This document shows, in pieces, positions 36,298 through 46,400 of a stretch of DNA of 64,000 nucleotides (the first letter of the stretch is position 1; every line of letters starts with the position of its first letter). A model generated the notes under the pieces. That model saw only the letters and a program-made list of their open reading frames with translations, ran no database searches and was not told the DNA's origin. Source of the DNA: Desulforhopalus vacuolatus (GTDB lineage: Bacteria; Desulfobacterota; Desulfobulbia; Desulfobulbales; Desulfocapsaceae); the NCBI RefSeq assembly GCF_016918505.1, contig NZ_JAFFPZ010000003.1, positions 174,689 to 238,688 on the forward strand. Reading direction: 5' to 3'. Position numbers and translations under genes: made by a program.

Positions 36298-36343
36298 GTA
36301 GAGACGCCCAATGTGGGCGTCTCTACTCTTTTTATGCTATAAT
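36298..36343 (+). promoter_or_regulatory. Hairpin and extended -10 promoter for the BREX operon
   Basis: GTAGAGACGCCCA pairs with TGGGCGTCTCTAC (36299-36325) as a strong hairpin belonging to repeat family B. It is followed by TGCTATAAT (36335-36343), a perfect -10 hexamer with the extended TGn motif, 49 bases ahead of the brxA start. No good -35 box is visible, as is common for extended -10 promoters. The repeat may therefore supply the promoter. Confidence 0.5.
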
Positions 36344-36391
36344 TCAGGGTGTCTCTGTACGTCCTCTCTTTGAAAAATACATCGTAAAAAT

Positions 36392-37006
36392 ATGACCAAA
36401 AAAGAAGCCCGGCAAAAACGCTACAACGGCGAGATCTCAGCGGGTTCTTTACTGATTCCAGAGAGCAGAAAAATTGCCGCCCTCCTTCTCCGAAAAACAT
36501 CGGCGGAAGAGTGGTATAATGCTGTTGTTATCCACAATGTTCTCCAGAAAAGAAGCCCTTCTTCTGCACAACGGCAGGCTGTTTTAATCAGAAACCGACT
36601 GCAGCGCATGACCCCGGAACACTGGGTCCTGGTCAAAGAGGGGAATGCAGAGGTCACCACTCAGGCCCTGCTTGCCTCAGCCGTGAAGCAGAGTCACCTG
36701 CTGAGTGATTTTATGGAGAACGTCTGCCGACAACACTGGCTGACGTTCAACCCTGCGCTGTCATTCAGAGACTGGCAGGAGTTTTTAGAAACGTGCGCCC
36801 TGCTGGATCCGAGTGTCGAGACGTGGACTGCAAAAACAACCACAAAGCTCCGGCAGGTGGTTTTTCGTATGCTCGCCGAGGCGGGGTATATTGACACTAC
36901 GAAGAAGCGGAACCTGCAACCGGTCTCGCTGGTCCCGGAAGTAGTGGATTATCTTGTGAAAAATTCAGAGGACCATGTTCTGCGGTGTATGGAATGTACA
37001 AAATGA
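36392..37006 (+). CDS. brxA: BrxA, BREX system protein (DUF1819)
   Basis: A 204-residue protein of the DUF1819/BrxA family, the small DNA-binding component of BREX phage defence. The N-terminus YNGEISAGSLLIPESRKIAALLL and the mid-section LLSDFMENVCRQHWLTFNPALSFRDW match the family pattern. The ATG at 36392 has only a weak ribosome site. It opens the operon brxA-brxB, and 11 bases separate it from brxB. Confidence comes from sequence pattern and the brxB/brxC/pglX context together. Confidence 0.85.
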   Translation: MTKKEARQKRYNGEISAGSLLIPESRKIAALLLRKTSAEEWYNAVVIHNVLQKRSPSSAQRQAVLIRNRLQRMTPEHWVLVKEGNAEVTTQALLASAVKQSHLLSDFMENVCRQHWLTFNPALSFRDWQEFLETCALLDPSVETWTAKTTTKLRQVVFRMLAEAGYIDTTKKRNLQPVSLVPEVVDYLVKNSEDHVLRCMECTK

Positions 37007-37016
37007 GAGAATATAT

Positions 37017-37592
37017 ATGACTGGCAATCTTCAGGATCGACTCAACAAAATTATTCCCCGTCTGACATCTGATGAACTCTTGAATAATCAGGGACCGGGC
37101 AACGATATAGGTTTTTACATCTTTGATTATCCCCCGGAAAATGAACTTGAGGTCCGAGACTATATTGAGGTCATCCTCAAGCATATCGGCAGGAAAAAGG
37201 CTGGAATCAGAGTCAAACATATCAATTTATTTACCTTGATCGTTGAGTATCTCACCGAGGCGAAGTTTCTTGACAAGGCAATTGCCATGCAAAAGAAAAA
37301 GGGAGACCAGGCTCTGGCAAAGGCACTCAAAGGACCGCTTGATGCAAAGAAAATTGCCAGAATTTTCACAGCGGGGGTAGATCCAGACAACTACGACCTT
37401 ATCCTGATCTCAGGAGCAGGCAGTGCCTGGCCCATGCTGAGGAGCCATAATCTGCTCAATAATTTGCACCCGCTGATAGAAAAAACTCCGGTAGTCTTGT
37501 TTTTTCCCGGGAAATACACCGGCGCGGGAATGAAGCTCTTCGGACTTCTGGAAGAAAGTAATTACTACAGGGCGTTCCAGCTTGTACCGTGA
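37017..37592 (+). CDS. brxB: BrxB, BREX system protein (DUF1788)
   Basis: A 191-residue protein of the DUF1788/BrxB family. Typical segments are GFYIFDYPPENELEVRDYIE, ILISGAGSAWPMLRSHNLLN and VLFFPGKYTGAGMKLFG. I use the ATG at 37017 (MTGNLQDRL), not the in-frame start 42 bases upstream that overlaps brxA, because family members begin with this NLQDRLNK segment. The precise role of BrxB in BREX is not known. After its stop the operon is interrupted by repeats and two unrelated genes before brxC. Confidence 0.88.
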   Translation: MTGNLQDRLNKIIPRLTSDELLNNQGPGNDIGFYIFDYPPENELEVRDYIEVILKHIGRKKAGIRVKHINLFTLIVEYLTEAKFLDKAIAMQKKKGDQALAKALKGPLDAKKIARIFTAGVDPDNYDLILISGAGSAWPMLRSHNLLNNLHPLIEKTPVVLFFPGKYTGAGMKLFGLLEESNYYRAFQLVP

Positions 37593-37925
37593 CTTTTCAA
37601 AGAAAGGAGAAAAAGAAAGGAGGCAGGAGACGGGAGACGGGAGACGGGAAAAGGCAAAAAGCGGTAAGACATTTTTTACCGCGAAGAACGCTAAGGAACG
37701 CGAAGGAAAGCGAACAGCGAAAAAGATTTAAGGACAAAGATTTTATTTAATTAAGGCGGGCAGGACAGGAGAAAGGGAAAAGTATTTGAGAATAAAGATT
37801 TTAAAATTAAACAGGGAATTGCTGTTGTTATTCTCTCTTTACTCTTCGCGTTATTCGCGTTCTTCGCGGTGAAAGTCTTTGTCTTTTTCCGTAGCTTTTT
37901 GAGAAGTTACGTTTTTATATAAAAT
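37593..37925. repeat. Dispersed repeat, family C, after brxB
   Basis: Contains GGGAGACGGGAGACGGGAGA tandem units (37626-37648), TTACCGCGAAGAACGCTAAG and the inverted GTTCTTCGCGGTGAAAGTCT (37859-37878). The spacer has ATTAAACAGGGAATTGCTGT. A piece of the same element (from ATTAAACAGGGAATTGCTGT to GTCTTTTTCATATAAAAGCC) recurs at 39575-39667 in direct orientation, so the two exported-protein genes between are bracketed by direct repeats. Confidence 0.7.
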
Positions 37926-38039
37926 ACCCCTTATATTGCTGACTGAACAGAAAATAATTTAAATATGCTGGTGAAGTAAAAATAGTATTCTATAATAACA
38001 ACAGGTAGATGTTACATACTCTAAAAGAGGAGGTATAAC

Positions 38040-38741
38040 ATGAAACTTGAACAAAGAAAGATACTCTTCATGACGCTGATGTCATCTGTTTTAACTGCTT
38101 TAATGTTGATAGTAGTATCACCTGCGGAGGTGCAGGCAGACAGGTTACTGGATGGGCATGATGCAAGAAAATGGTTACTTGAGAATGAGTATATTGAAAA
38201 GGCCCCTGTTTATAAATTTTATTATGAGAAAATTGGAAATAAAATTTATCGAAAACGAGTTCTCACCTGGAAGACGACACCAAGGTTTGAAAGATTTGCT
38301 AAATTAGCGTATAGCAGTCCTCCCAGCCCAGATGGCTTGAAAGGTTGGACTGGACAGAATTTGGCTCCTCGGGATACGTACCCTATGTATCTTTACAATG
38401 TTGTAGTTACAGTGGATTGGGATACGTATATAGCACATAAAAATAAAGTTTCCCCGAATCCTAAACCACCACACCCAACACCCTCTCCAGCAAATAAATA
38501 TGGTTTTTATACAACGTACCATACTTCAAATGGAAAAATACAAGAACAAGGTTTTCGTAATGATCAGGGGCAACGTGAAGGTCTGGTAAAGGTGTGGTGG
38601 AGCAATGGAAATCGTAAGAGTGTAGCTCATTATGTAAAGGGGAAGCTACATGGAGAAATGAGAACTTATTTTCAAAATGGTAACCCCGCCAGTTGTTTTA
38701 TCTATAATCATGGAAAGAGAAATTCTAAATGTCCATTGTAA
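38040..38741 (+). CDS. Exported protein with MORN/YwqK-like repeats
   Basis: A 233-residue protein with a signal peptide (about 1-34, hydrophobic TLMSSVLTALMLIVVSP and cleavage after VQA). The C-terminal third has YwqK/MORN-like strand repeats of the type G-x-R-x-G-x-W-x-x-Y-x-x-G: GQREGLVKVWWSNGNRKSVA and GKLHGEMRTYFQNGNPASCF. The ATG at 38040 follows AGAGGAGGTATAAC, a strong site. It lies between brxB and brxC but has nothing in common with known BREX proteins. Its lower GC content and the flanking repeats indicate insertion. Function unknown. Confidence 0.72.
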   Translation: MKLEQRKILFMTLMSSVLTALMLIVVSPAEVQADRLLDGHDARKWLLENEYIEKAPVYKFYYEKIGNKIYRKRVLTWKTTPRFERFAKLAYSSPPSPDGLKGWTGQNLAPRDTYPMYLYNVVVTVDWDTYIAHKNKVSPNPKPPHPTPSPANKYGFYTTYHTSNGKIQEQGFRNDQGQREGLVKVWWSNGNRKSVAHYVKGKLHGEMRTYFQNGNPASCFIYNHGKRNSKCPL

Positions 38742-38814
38742 TTCTACAGGTAGCCAGTAGAAATTCTTCAAGATGGTCTATTCTGCTTAATGGATAAAAA
38801 AGGAGAATCATATC

Positions 38815-39573
38815 ATGAGGAACAATCAAAAAGAGAGCGCAAGAGCATATCTCAACAAAAAAAACAACCGATTAAAACACTTTTCTACATACTTTTTTTC
38901 CATTGCGTTTATTGTACTCCTCTTAGCCGGAACAACTCAAGCTCAACCCCAAAGGAAATATATATGGGAGGATCTGGCACACCACACAAGTGGGGAGGAT
39001 ATTTTTCGAATCGCTATTATCACAGATTCTCAGAATCCATGTGATTGTGAGAGAAAAGGATACAAAGTACATTATTATTCTGTAGAGGGAGATGCTGCGT
39101 TTCAATGGCTTAAGCAAAAAGGGTTAGCTAAAAAATCTGCTGATGGAACCTGGATACAAACAGATATTTATAGATCCTGGAAATCTTACAGAGACAATAA
39201 AAAACTTTATTGGCAGAAATGTCAAAAATACTGCGAAAATTTGAAGCAGGAAAAGAATAAAAATGTTCCTGGAGAGGTAAAAGGATTTTGGAAAGTTGGG
39301 CCTGTAGGAGGAAGTTTTTCTGGTTCGATAAATTTAACTTATGACAAATCACAACACGATAGAAGTAGATTTGAAGCCAGGTGTATTGGTGGCAGATGTC
39401 CCTTTTCCAGCGATGTTAAAATGTGGGAACGTCAAGGTTCATCAGTAATAATTTTCAGGAACATAGGTCGTGAAGAAATTGCGAGAGTAAAATATATTCG
39501 TAAAGGATACTGGGAAGGGACAGCAAAAAGGAGAAATTCAAAAGGATATCTCCAAATATACATGAAAAAGTAA
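38815..39573 (+). CDS. Exported protein of unknown function
   Basis: A 252-residue protein with an N-terminal signal segment (FFSIAFIVLLLAGTTQAQ, cleavage after about residue 43) and no other membrane helix. The mature part is basic and has cysteines (CDCERKGY, CQKYCENLKQ, CIGGRCPF) that could pair in the periplasm. A beta-rich C-terminus (VGGSFSGSINLTYD, ARVKYIRKGYWEGTAKR) is visible, with no recognised domain. The ATG at 38815 follows AAGGAGAATCATATC. It follows the MORN-type gene by 73 bases and is probably co-expressed with it. No family assignment. Confidence 0.68.
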   Translation: MRNNQKESARAYLNKKNNRLKHFSTYFFSIAFIVLLLAGTTQAQPQRKYIWEDLAHHTSGEDIFRIAIITDSQNPCDCERKGYKVHYYSVEGDAAFQWLKQKGLAKKSADGTWIQTDIYRSWKSYRDNKKLYWQKCQKYCENLKQEKNKNVPGEVKGFWKVGPVGGSFSGSINLTYDKSQHDRSRFEARCIGGRCPFSSDVKMWERQGSSVIIFRNIGREEIARVKYIRKGYWEGTAKRRNSKGYLQIYMKK

Positions 39574-39574
39574 A

Positions 39575-39800
39575 TTAAACAGGGAATTGCTGTTGTTATT
39601 CTCTCTTTACTCTTCGCGTCCTTCGCGTTCTTCGCGGTGAAATCCTTTGTCTTTTTCATATAAAAGCCCTTATTCGCATTATTCGAGCTTTTATTCGTTG
39701 GCAAAAAGTCTTTTCGCTGTACCGTCTTTTGCTTTTTCCCGTCTCCCGTCTCCCGTCTCCCGTCTCCCGTCTCCCGTCTCCTGCCTCCTTTTTCCTCCCT
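39575..39800. repeat. Dispersed repeats, families C and A, before brxC
   Basis: Starts with ATTAAACAGGGAATTGCTGT, continues with GTCCTTCGCGTTCTTCGCGG and ends in a tandem tract of six GTCTCCC units at about 39738-39780, the longest such tract in the window. It is the right-hand direct copy bracketing the two exported-protein genes. Confidence 0.7.
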
Positions 39801-39914
39801 CCCTTTTTTAAGAAATTCCTTGTATCATAAACGTTTTGCAACCTTCAACACCCCCGCAAAGGGGAACTGCAGTTACTCTATCAATTTACCTGCGTGAACA
39901 GGGAGAGGAATGAT

Positions 39915-42900
39915 ATGCTGATATCCGATATTTTCTCAAAAAATATTGCCAGACCAATTAACGGCGTAGTCAAGGCGGAGCAGCAGGACGATGAGATTGT
40001 CTGGCAGGAACTTGAAGAATATGTCGTGACCAAAGAACTGAACCAGCACTTCAGGAAGCTTTTCCGGGCATATCTCTCCGCCATAGACAACGTGACAGAC
40101 CCAAACGTCACCAGCAGAATGGGTGTCTGGATCTCGGGCTTTTTTGGCTCAGGGAAATCTCATTTTGTGAAAATACTCTCCTACCTGCTTGAAAACAGAA
40201 GCGTTCAAGAGCCTGGCACAGACAACACGAAGAAGGCAATCGACTTTTTCACAGATAAGATACAAGATCCCCTGCTGCTGGGTGATTTCAAGCGAGTCGC
40301 CCAAAACAGTACCGATGTTGTCCTCTTCAATATCGACAGCCGGGCCGATGCCTCCGAAGGCCGCGCGGCCATCCTTCTGGTGCTCTGGAGGGTTTTCAAC
40401 GAGCTGCAGGGACTATGCAGCCAGCATCCCCATATCGCCGAACTTGAACGGCACCTGATGCAAAAAGGCACGTATGAGATCTTCTGTGATTCCTTCAGGG
40501 ATGCCTCAGGAGGAGATGCCTGGGAAGAGCAGCGGGACTCCTACCACTTTTACGCCGACGAAATCAGCAGCGCCCTCAATGAATCGCTGGGCATGAGTCA
40601 ACAGGCCGTGGAGAAATGGCTTGATAAGGCCGAAGACGAAACAAGTCTCACCGTGGAAGGATTTGCCAGACGGGTTCGGGAATATCTGGACAGTAAAGGG
40701 CCGAAGAGCCGACTTGTCTTTCTCATAGATGAGATGGGGCAGTTCATCGGCAAAGACACCCACCTCATGCTCAACCTCCAGACTATCGTAGAGGATCTGG
40801 GCCGCCTCTGCAACGGCAGGGCCTGGGTGATCGTCACTTCACAGGAGGATATCGACGCCGTACTTGGAGATATTAAAGGAGCAAAAGCCAATGACTTTTC
40901 CAAGATCCAGGGCCGGTTCTACACCAGACTCTCTCTTTCCAGTTCCGATGTGGCTGAAGTAATCAGAGCCCGGCTGCTTGACAAGGTGGATATTGCCAGG
41001 CACACACTGGAAATACTTTTCACGTCGAAGGGCGATATCCTGAAAAACCAGCTGAGCTTTACAAGCGACAGTGCCACACAGAGAAACTATGTCGATGGCA
41101 AAGACTTTGCCGCAAACTACCCTTTTGTGCCCTATCACTTCCAGCTGGTCCAGAAGATATTTGAATCAATCCGCAAGGCGGGAGCCACCGGTCTGCACCT
41201 GGCCCGTGGGGAGAGGTCAATGCTCGATGCCTTCCAGTCGGCGGCGAAAAAAGTATCAGAGAAGGAAATCGGCGTTCTGGTACCGCTGTATGAGTTCTTT
41301 CCCTGCATTGAGAGCTTTCTCGATACGGCGGTCAAACTCTCCATTGACCAGGCGAAGGGCAATGCCGGACTGCAACCCCCCTTTGACATTCAACTTCTGC
41401 AGGCCCTCTTCCTCATTCGCTATGTGGACAGCATTACACCGAATATCGAAAACCTGATAACCCTCTGCATTGACCAGGTGGATGCCGACCGCATAACCCT
41501 CAAGCGGAATATAGAGGCGGCCCTGCAGCGTCTGGAGCGTGAAAACCTCATAAACCGCAGCGGCAATCTCTTCTTCTTTCTCACCAATGAGGAGCGGGAG
41601 ATATCCCGGGAAATAAAAAAGGTCGATATCTCGGCGACAGAAGAAAACAAGCTGCTCGGTGACATCCTTTTCGAGGATATCCTGAAGGGGAAAACCAAAC
41701 ACAAGTATGTTGACTTTCACAGGGACTACCCCTTCAACCGCATCTGTGACGAGCATCTGTGTGGTGGCAGCGGCAGCGAGGATGTGTCTCTTGAGTTTGT
41801 CACCCCGTTTCATGATCAATATTCAATGTACGAAACACCAAAGTGCATTTTCCACGTTTCAGAGAAAGAAGGTTGCCTGCTGATCAAATTGCCGGACAGT
41901 AAAGAACTGGAAACGGAACTGCGGACATATCTGCAGACAGATAAGTTTATCAAGCTGAAAAGCGATGCGGCAGCCTCTGACACCCAAAAGACGATATTGA
42001 GTAACCGGGCAACAGAGAACCGCCAGCGACAGAAGAGATTGTTTTCCCTGCTTGATGATCTCGTGCAAAAAGCTGATTATTACGCCCTGGGCAATACCCT
42101 GGAGATCAAAGCAGCAAAGAGCACCTCTGCGGTTGATGAAGGGTTGAATTACATCATTCTCAATGTGTTCAGAAAATTCAGTTACCTTCAACAGCTTCAC
42201 GCTGAACCCCTGAAAGAAGTAAAGGCTGTTCTCCTCGCCGACGAACTGGGGCGGAGACAGTTTGAACTTGAGTTTGCTCGGGAAGAAACGACAGATATCA
42301 AAGAGATCAGGATGTACATCGAGTTAAAGATAGAGAACAATCACCCGGTGTTGCTCAATGAACTGATCGACCATTTTGCCCGCCGTCCCTATGGCTGGCC
42401 GGAATGGGAGATCGTCCTGCTGGTGGCAAAGATATTCACCGGGGGCCTTATCCATCTGCTGATTGACAAGGTGAAAACCCGGGCAAAGGATGCCTGCGCA
42501 ACTCTTTCCAAATCCTCCCAGTGGAAAAATGTACAAATAATCAAGCGGAAGATTCCGAATCCGGAGGCATTAAAAAACGCCAGAAACCTCGGGAAGGAGT
42601 TGTTCGGAACGATCTGCTCTGAAGGTGCGGACAAACTCACGGCCTTCCTCCGTAAAAATCTGACAGGATGGCTGAACGCTCTGGAGAAATACAAGACCCT
42701 GGCAGATACCGGAAACTATCCGGGCAACAGTGAAATAGATGCCTGTCTTGCCTGCATCCGCTCACTTCTGGCCATCAGCGACACCTTTGAATGTATCAAA
42801 TCCTTTAATGCCAAAAAGAACGAGCTGCTTGATGTCGCCGAAGATCTCAACGACCTGACCGATTTTTACACCAGCCAGATCAACATCTGGCATATACTCC

Positions 42901-43475
42901 GGAAGGCCCTTGCGGAGTATACGCCCAACAAGGCGGCCCTTGCCAAAGACGACAGTGCCGCCAGTGCCCTCGCACGGCTTGAGGAGATCCTTGCCGCTCC
43001 CCGCCCATACGCAATGCTCCATGAGGTCAACACTCTTGTTACCGTTGTAAAGACGGTGAATGACACGCTGGTTCAGGATGCCCGGGAGAAGGCATTGTTT
43101 GCTGTCGACAAGAAAATCGCTCACGTTGGTAAACTGCTGGATGCTGCCAATGCTTCTGCAGATTTAAGGAACAAGGCTTTGTTTGACCTGCAGGAGTCGA
43201 GGAAGAGCCGCCAAAAGGATGGAAATATTCCAAACATTGTCTACACCACTGCTGGAATCGAAGAGATATACGAAACGGCTGTTGAACGTATTGAAAATGC
43301 ACAAGATCCGATTACTCCCAAACCACCGAAGAAAGAAGTCAAAACGATACATCCTGCCACCCTCTCTGCCAAAACCTATCTGGAAACGGAAGAGGATGTG
43401 GATGAGTTTCTGCACACCATGAAAGAAGCCATCACCAAAGCAATTCAAGACAACAAGCGGGTCAAAATTCAATAA
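39915..43475 (+). CDS. brxC: BrxC, BREX system P-loop ATPase
   Basis: A protein of about 1,186 residues, the usual length for BrxC/PglY. It begins ISDIFSKNIARPINGVVKAEQ, a hallmark of the family. The Walker A motif GFFGSGKSHF lies near residues 75-84 and a Walker B-like LVFLIDEMGQF near 270-280. Charged helical regions fill the C-terminal half. I place the start at ATG 39915, which has GGGAGAGGAATGAT upstream, rather than 21 bases earlier. It is followed 18 bases later by pglX. BrxC is an essential ATPase of BREX; no frameshift is visible. Confidence 0.95.
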   Translation: MLISDIFSKNIARPINGVVKAEQQDDEIVWQELEEYVVTKELNQHFRKLFRAYLSAIDNVTDPNVTSRMGVWISGFFGSGKSHFVKILSYLLENRSVQEPGTDNTKKAIDFFTDKIQDPLLLGDFKRVAQNSTDVVLFNIDSRADASEGRAAILLVLWRVFNELQGLCSQHPHIAELERHLMQKGTYEIFCDSFRDASGGDAWEEQRDSYHFYADEISSALNESLGMSQQAVEKWLDKAEDETSLTVEGFARRVREYLDSKGPKSRLVFLIDEMGQFIGKDTHLMLNLQTIVEDLGRLCNGRAWVIVTSQEDIDAVLGDIKGAKANDFSKIQGRFYTRLSLSSSDVAEVIRARLLDKVDIARHTLEILFTSKGDILKNQLSFTSDSATQRNYVDGKDFAANYPFVPYHFQLVQKIFESIRKAGATGLHLARGERSMLDAFQSAAKKVSEKEIGVLVPLYEFFPCIESFLDTAVKLSIDQAKGNAGLQPPFDIQLLQALFLIRYVDSITPNIENLITLCIDQVDADRITLKRNIEAALQRLERENLINRSGNLFFFLTNEEREISREIKKVDISATEENKLLGDILFEDILKGKTKHKYVDFHRDYPFNRICDEHLCGGSGSEDVSLEFVTPFHDQYSMYETPKCIFHVSEKEGCLLIKLPDSKELETELRTYLQTDKFIKLKSDAAASDTQKTILSNRATENRQRQKRLFSLLDDLVQKADYYALGNTLEIKAAKSTSAVDEGLNYIILNVFRKFSYLQQLHAEPLKEVKAVLLADELGRRQFELEFAREETTDIKEIRMYIELKIENNHPVLLNELIDHFARRPYGWPEWEIVLLVAKIFTGGLIHLLIDKVKTRAKDACATLSKSSQWKNVQIIKRKIPNPEALKNARNLGKELFGTICSEGADKLTAFLRKNLTGWLNALEKYKTLADTGNYPGNSEIDACLACIRSLLAISDTFECIKSFNAKKNELLDVAEDLNDLTDFYTSQINIWHILRKALAEYTPNKAALAKDDSAASALARLEEILAAPRPYAMLHEVNTLVTVVKTVNDTLVQDAREKALFAVDKKIAHVGKLLDAANASADLRNKALFDLQESRKSRQKDGNIPNIVYTTAGIEEIYETAVERIENAQDPITPKPPKKEVKTIHPATLSAKTYLETEEDVDEFLHTMKEAITKAIQDNKRVKIQ

Positions 43476-43493
43476 CTCTGTCGAGAAAAGAGA

Positions 43494-46400
43494 ATGAACA
43501 CAGCCAATATTAAAGCCTATGCCCCCGGGGCACGGCGGGATTTCATCCAGGCGGTAACCGAAAAGGCTCATCTGCTGGGATTGTCCGAAAATCAAATCGA
43601 GCCGATTGAAACCAGGGGCAATGTCGCTCTGATTGCCGGACGCCCGTACCCGAAGGACATTGGAACAATACGACAGGATCTGGAAAACCGCATCAGCCAG
43701 GACGGTTTTGAGCTGACCATGCGGAAAATGGCCTATACCTGGTTCAACCGTTTTATTGCCATCCGCTATATGGAACTGCATGACTGCCTTGATCATGGCT
43801 ATCGGGTCTTGAGTAATCGGTCAGGTTCGGAAATCCCGGAGATACTGGAGCATGCCACGGACGTAGAGCTGCCCGATCTCAACAGAGAAGAGGTTGTTCG
43901 TCTTCGCCTGGCCGGGGATGAAGACAATACACTCTACCAGATTCTTGTTGTCGCCCAATGCAACGCGCTGAACCGGGCCATGCCCTTTCTCTTTGAAAGG
44001 ATTGGCGGCTCTGATGAGCTTCTAATGCCGGACAACCTGCTGCATTCCAATTCACCGGTTCGCAGCCTGGTAAATAAAATCCCGGAAGAGGACTGGCAGC
44101 AGATTGAAATCATCGGCTGGATCTACCAGTTCTATATCTCAGAGAAAAAGGATGAGGTTATCGGCACGGTGGTGAAGTCGGAGGATATTCCGGCGGCGAC
44201 CCAGCTGTTTACGCCCAACTGGATCGTGAAGTACATGGTGCAGAACTCGCTGGGGGCGCAGTGGCTGGCGACCTACCCGCACTCACCACTTCAAGGAGAG
44301 ATGGAGTATTACATTGAGCCTGCCGAGCAGACCGATGAGGTGAAGGCACAGCTTGCGGCCATCACACCCGCCACCCTCAACCCTGAGGAGTTGACCCTTA
44401 TCGACCCAGCCTGTGGTTCCGGGCATATTTTGGTGGAAGCATACAAACTCTTCAAGGCCATTTATCTGGAGCGCGGCTATCGACAAAGAGACGTCCCGCA
44501 GCTAATCCTTGAGAAGAACCTCTTTGGCCTCGACATTGACGGGCGGGCCGCACAGTTGACGGGTTTTGCCTTGATGATGAAGGGGCGGACTGATGATCGG
44601 CGACTTTTTGAGCGGGGAGTGAAGCTTAATGTGATGGCGCTGGTGGACAGCACGGGCTTTGATGTGGAGGGGGTGGCGAAAGGGGTGAAGCTGGGAGACT
44701 ACGGGTTGCAGCCAGATGACCTCATTGAGCTGAAGGAGCTCTTTGAACACGCTACTACCTTTGGCTCGTTGATTCAGGTGCCTGAAGGGTTGGTGGTGAA
44801 ATTGCCAGCACTGAAAAGGTTGAGCGAAGCGGCTAAAGGTCTCTTTTTGTCCGATGCACTGAAGTGTTTGGGGCTTCTTGTACAGCAGGCTGAATTGCTG
44901 GCGGCGCGGTATGATGCGGTGGTGGCTAATCCACCTTATATGGGAGGGCAATATCAAACGCCGGTTCTAAAAAAGTATCTGAAAGATCATTACAGAGGTT
45001 ACGAGAGGGACATTTTTTCAGCGTTCATCGACCGCGACCTGACATTTAGTAAACTGCGGGGTAGACTCGGATTTATGTCGCCCTTTGTATGGATGTTCCT
45101 GTCGGCCCATGAGTATCTTCGAACACGACTCATCAATGAGGAAACTGTCACCTCTCTCGTGCAGCTTGAATACTCGGGTTTTGATGGAGCCACTGTTCCC
45201 ATTTGTACGTTCACACTACAGAAGAGCCACGTGAATAAACAGAAGGGCTGCTATATCCGCTTGGCAAACTTTCGTGGTTCTGATCGTCAAGGACCGAAGA
45301 CGGTGGAAGCGATCCAGAATCGCGAGTGTGGGTGGTTCTTCGAGGCCACTCAAGACAACTTTGGGGATATTCCAGGCAGTCCGATCGCATACTGGATTGG
45401 TGATGCTGTGCATAACGTTTTTGCCTCCGAACCGTCCATGGGCCGCATGGTCAGGGCCGCTGTAGGCTTGCAGACTTCGAACAACGAGAGGTTTGTCCGA
45501 CTCTGGCCTGAGATATCCCTAAATTGTCTTAGTCTCGGGCTGGGGTCATTGAAGGGCGCAATTAGGTCCAGCCGGAAGTGGTTTCCGTTTAACAAAGGAG
45601 GTGAATTCCGGAAATGGTTTGGCAACCATTCCCATGTGGTCAATTGGGAGAACAACGGTTATGAGATACGGAACTACCGGAATGACGCAGACAAGGTTCT
45701 CTCTAGGCCCCAGGGAAGTGATTATTATTTCGAGGAATCTGTCAGCTGGACAGACGTAACATCTTCAATCAATGCATTCCGTCGATATCCGCAGGGATTT
45801 ATTCATGGAAACACCGGCCACTCCGTATTTCGACTGTCCCGAGATCATGCCAGTGCAGTCCTGAGCGCATGCAATAATTGCTTCTATAGCGATGTCATTG
45901 CTTCTATCAGTCCAACTCTTCACTTTGATATTGGGTACTTCCAAAAACTGCCCTTTCCAACCAAATTGGTAGGCATCAGCGATGTCGTCATCGACCGATT
46001 GGTCTCTCTTTCCGAGCAGGATTGGAACGCCTACGAACGTTCGTGGGACTTCCAGTCCCTCCCCATCCTGAAAGCTTCCACCGAACCAACGCCAACCCTC
46101 GAATCCAGCTACACCGCCTGGATAAACCAGAACCGCGAAACCATCGCCGAGATGAAGCACCTCGAAGAGGAGAACAATCGCCTCTTCATCGACGCCTACG
46201 GCCTAACCGACGAGCTCACCCCCGACGTCCCCATCGAACAGATCACCCTCACAGTAAACCCCGCCTACCGCTACGGCGGCAAACTCACCGACGAGGAGTT
46301 GTGGACCCGCTTCCGCCAAGACACCATGGCCGAACTGGTCTCCTACGCCATCGGCTGCATGATGGGCCGCTACAGCCTTGACGAACCCGGACTTATCTAT

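Noticed and set aside
39738..39785. Short regular GTCTCCC units considered as a CRISPR array
   Set aside because: Units are 7 bases with no spacers; they are a tandem tract inside a dispersed repeat. No CRISPR array was seen in the window.
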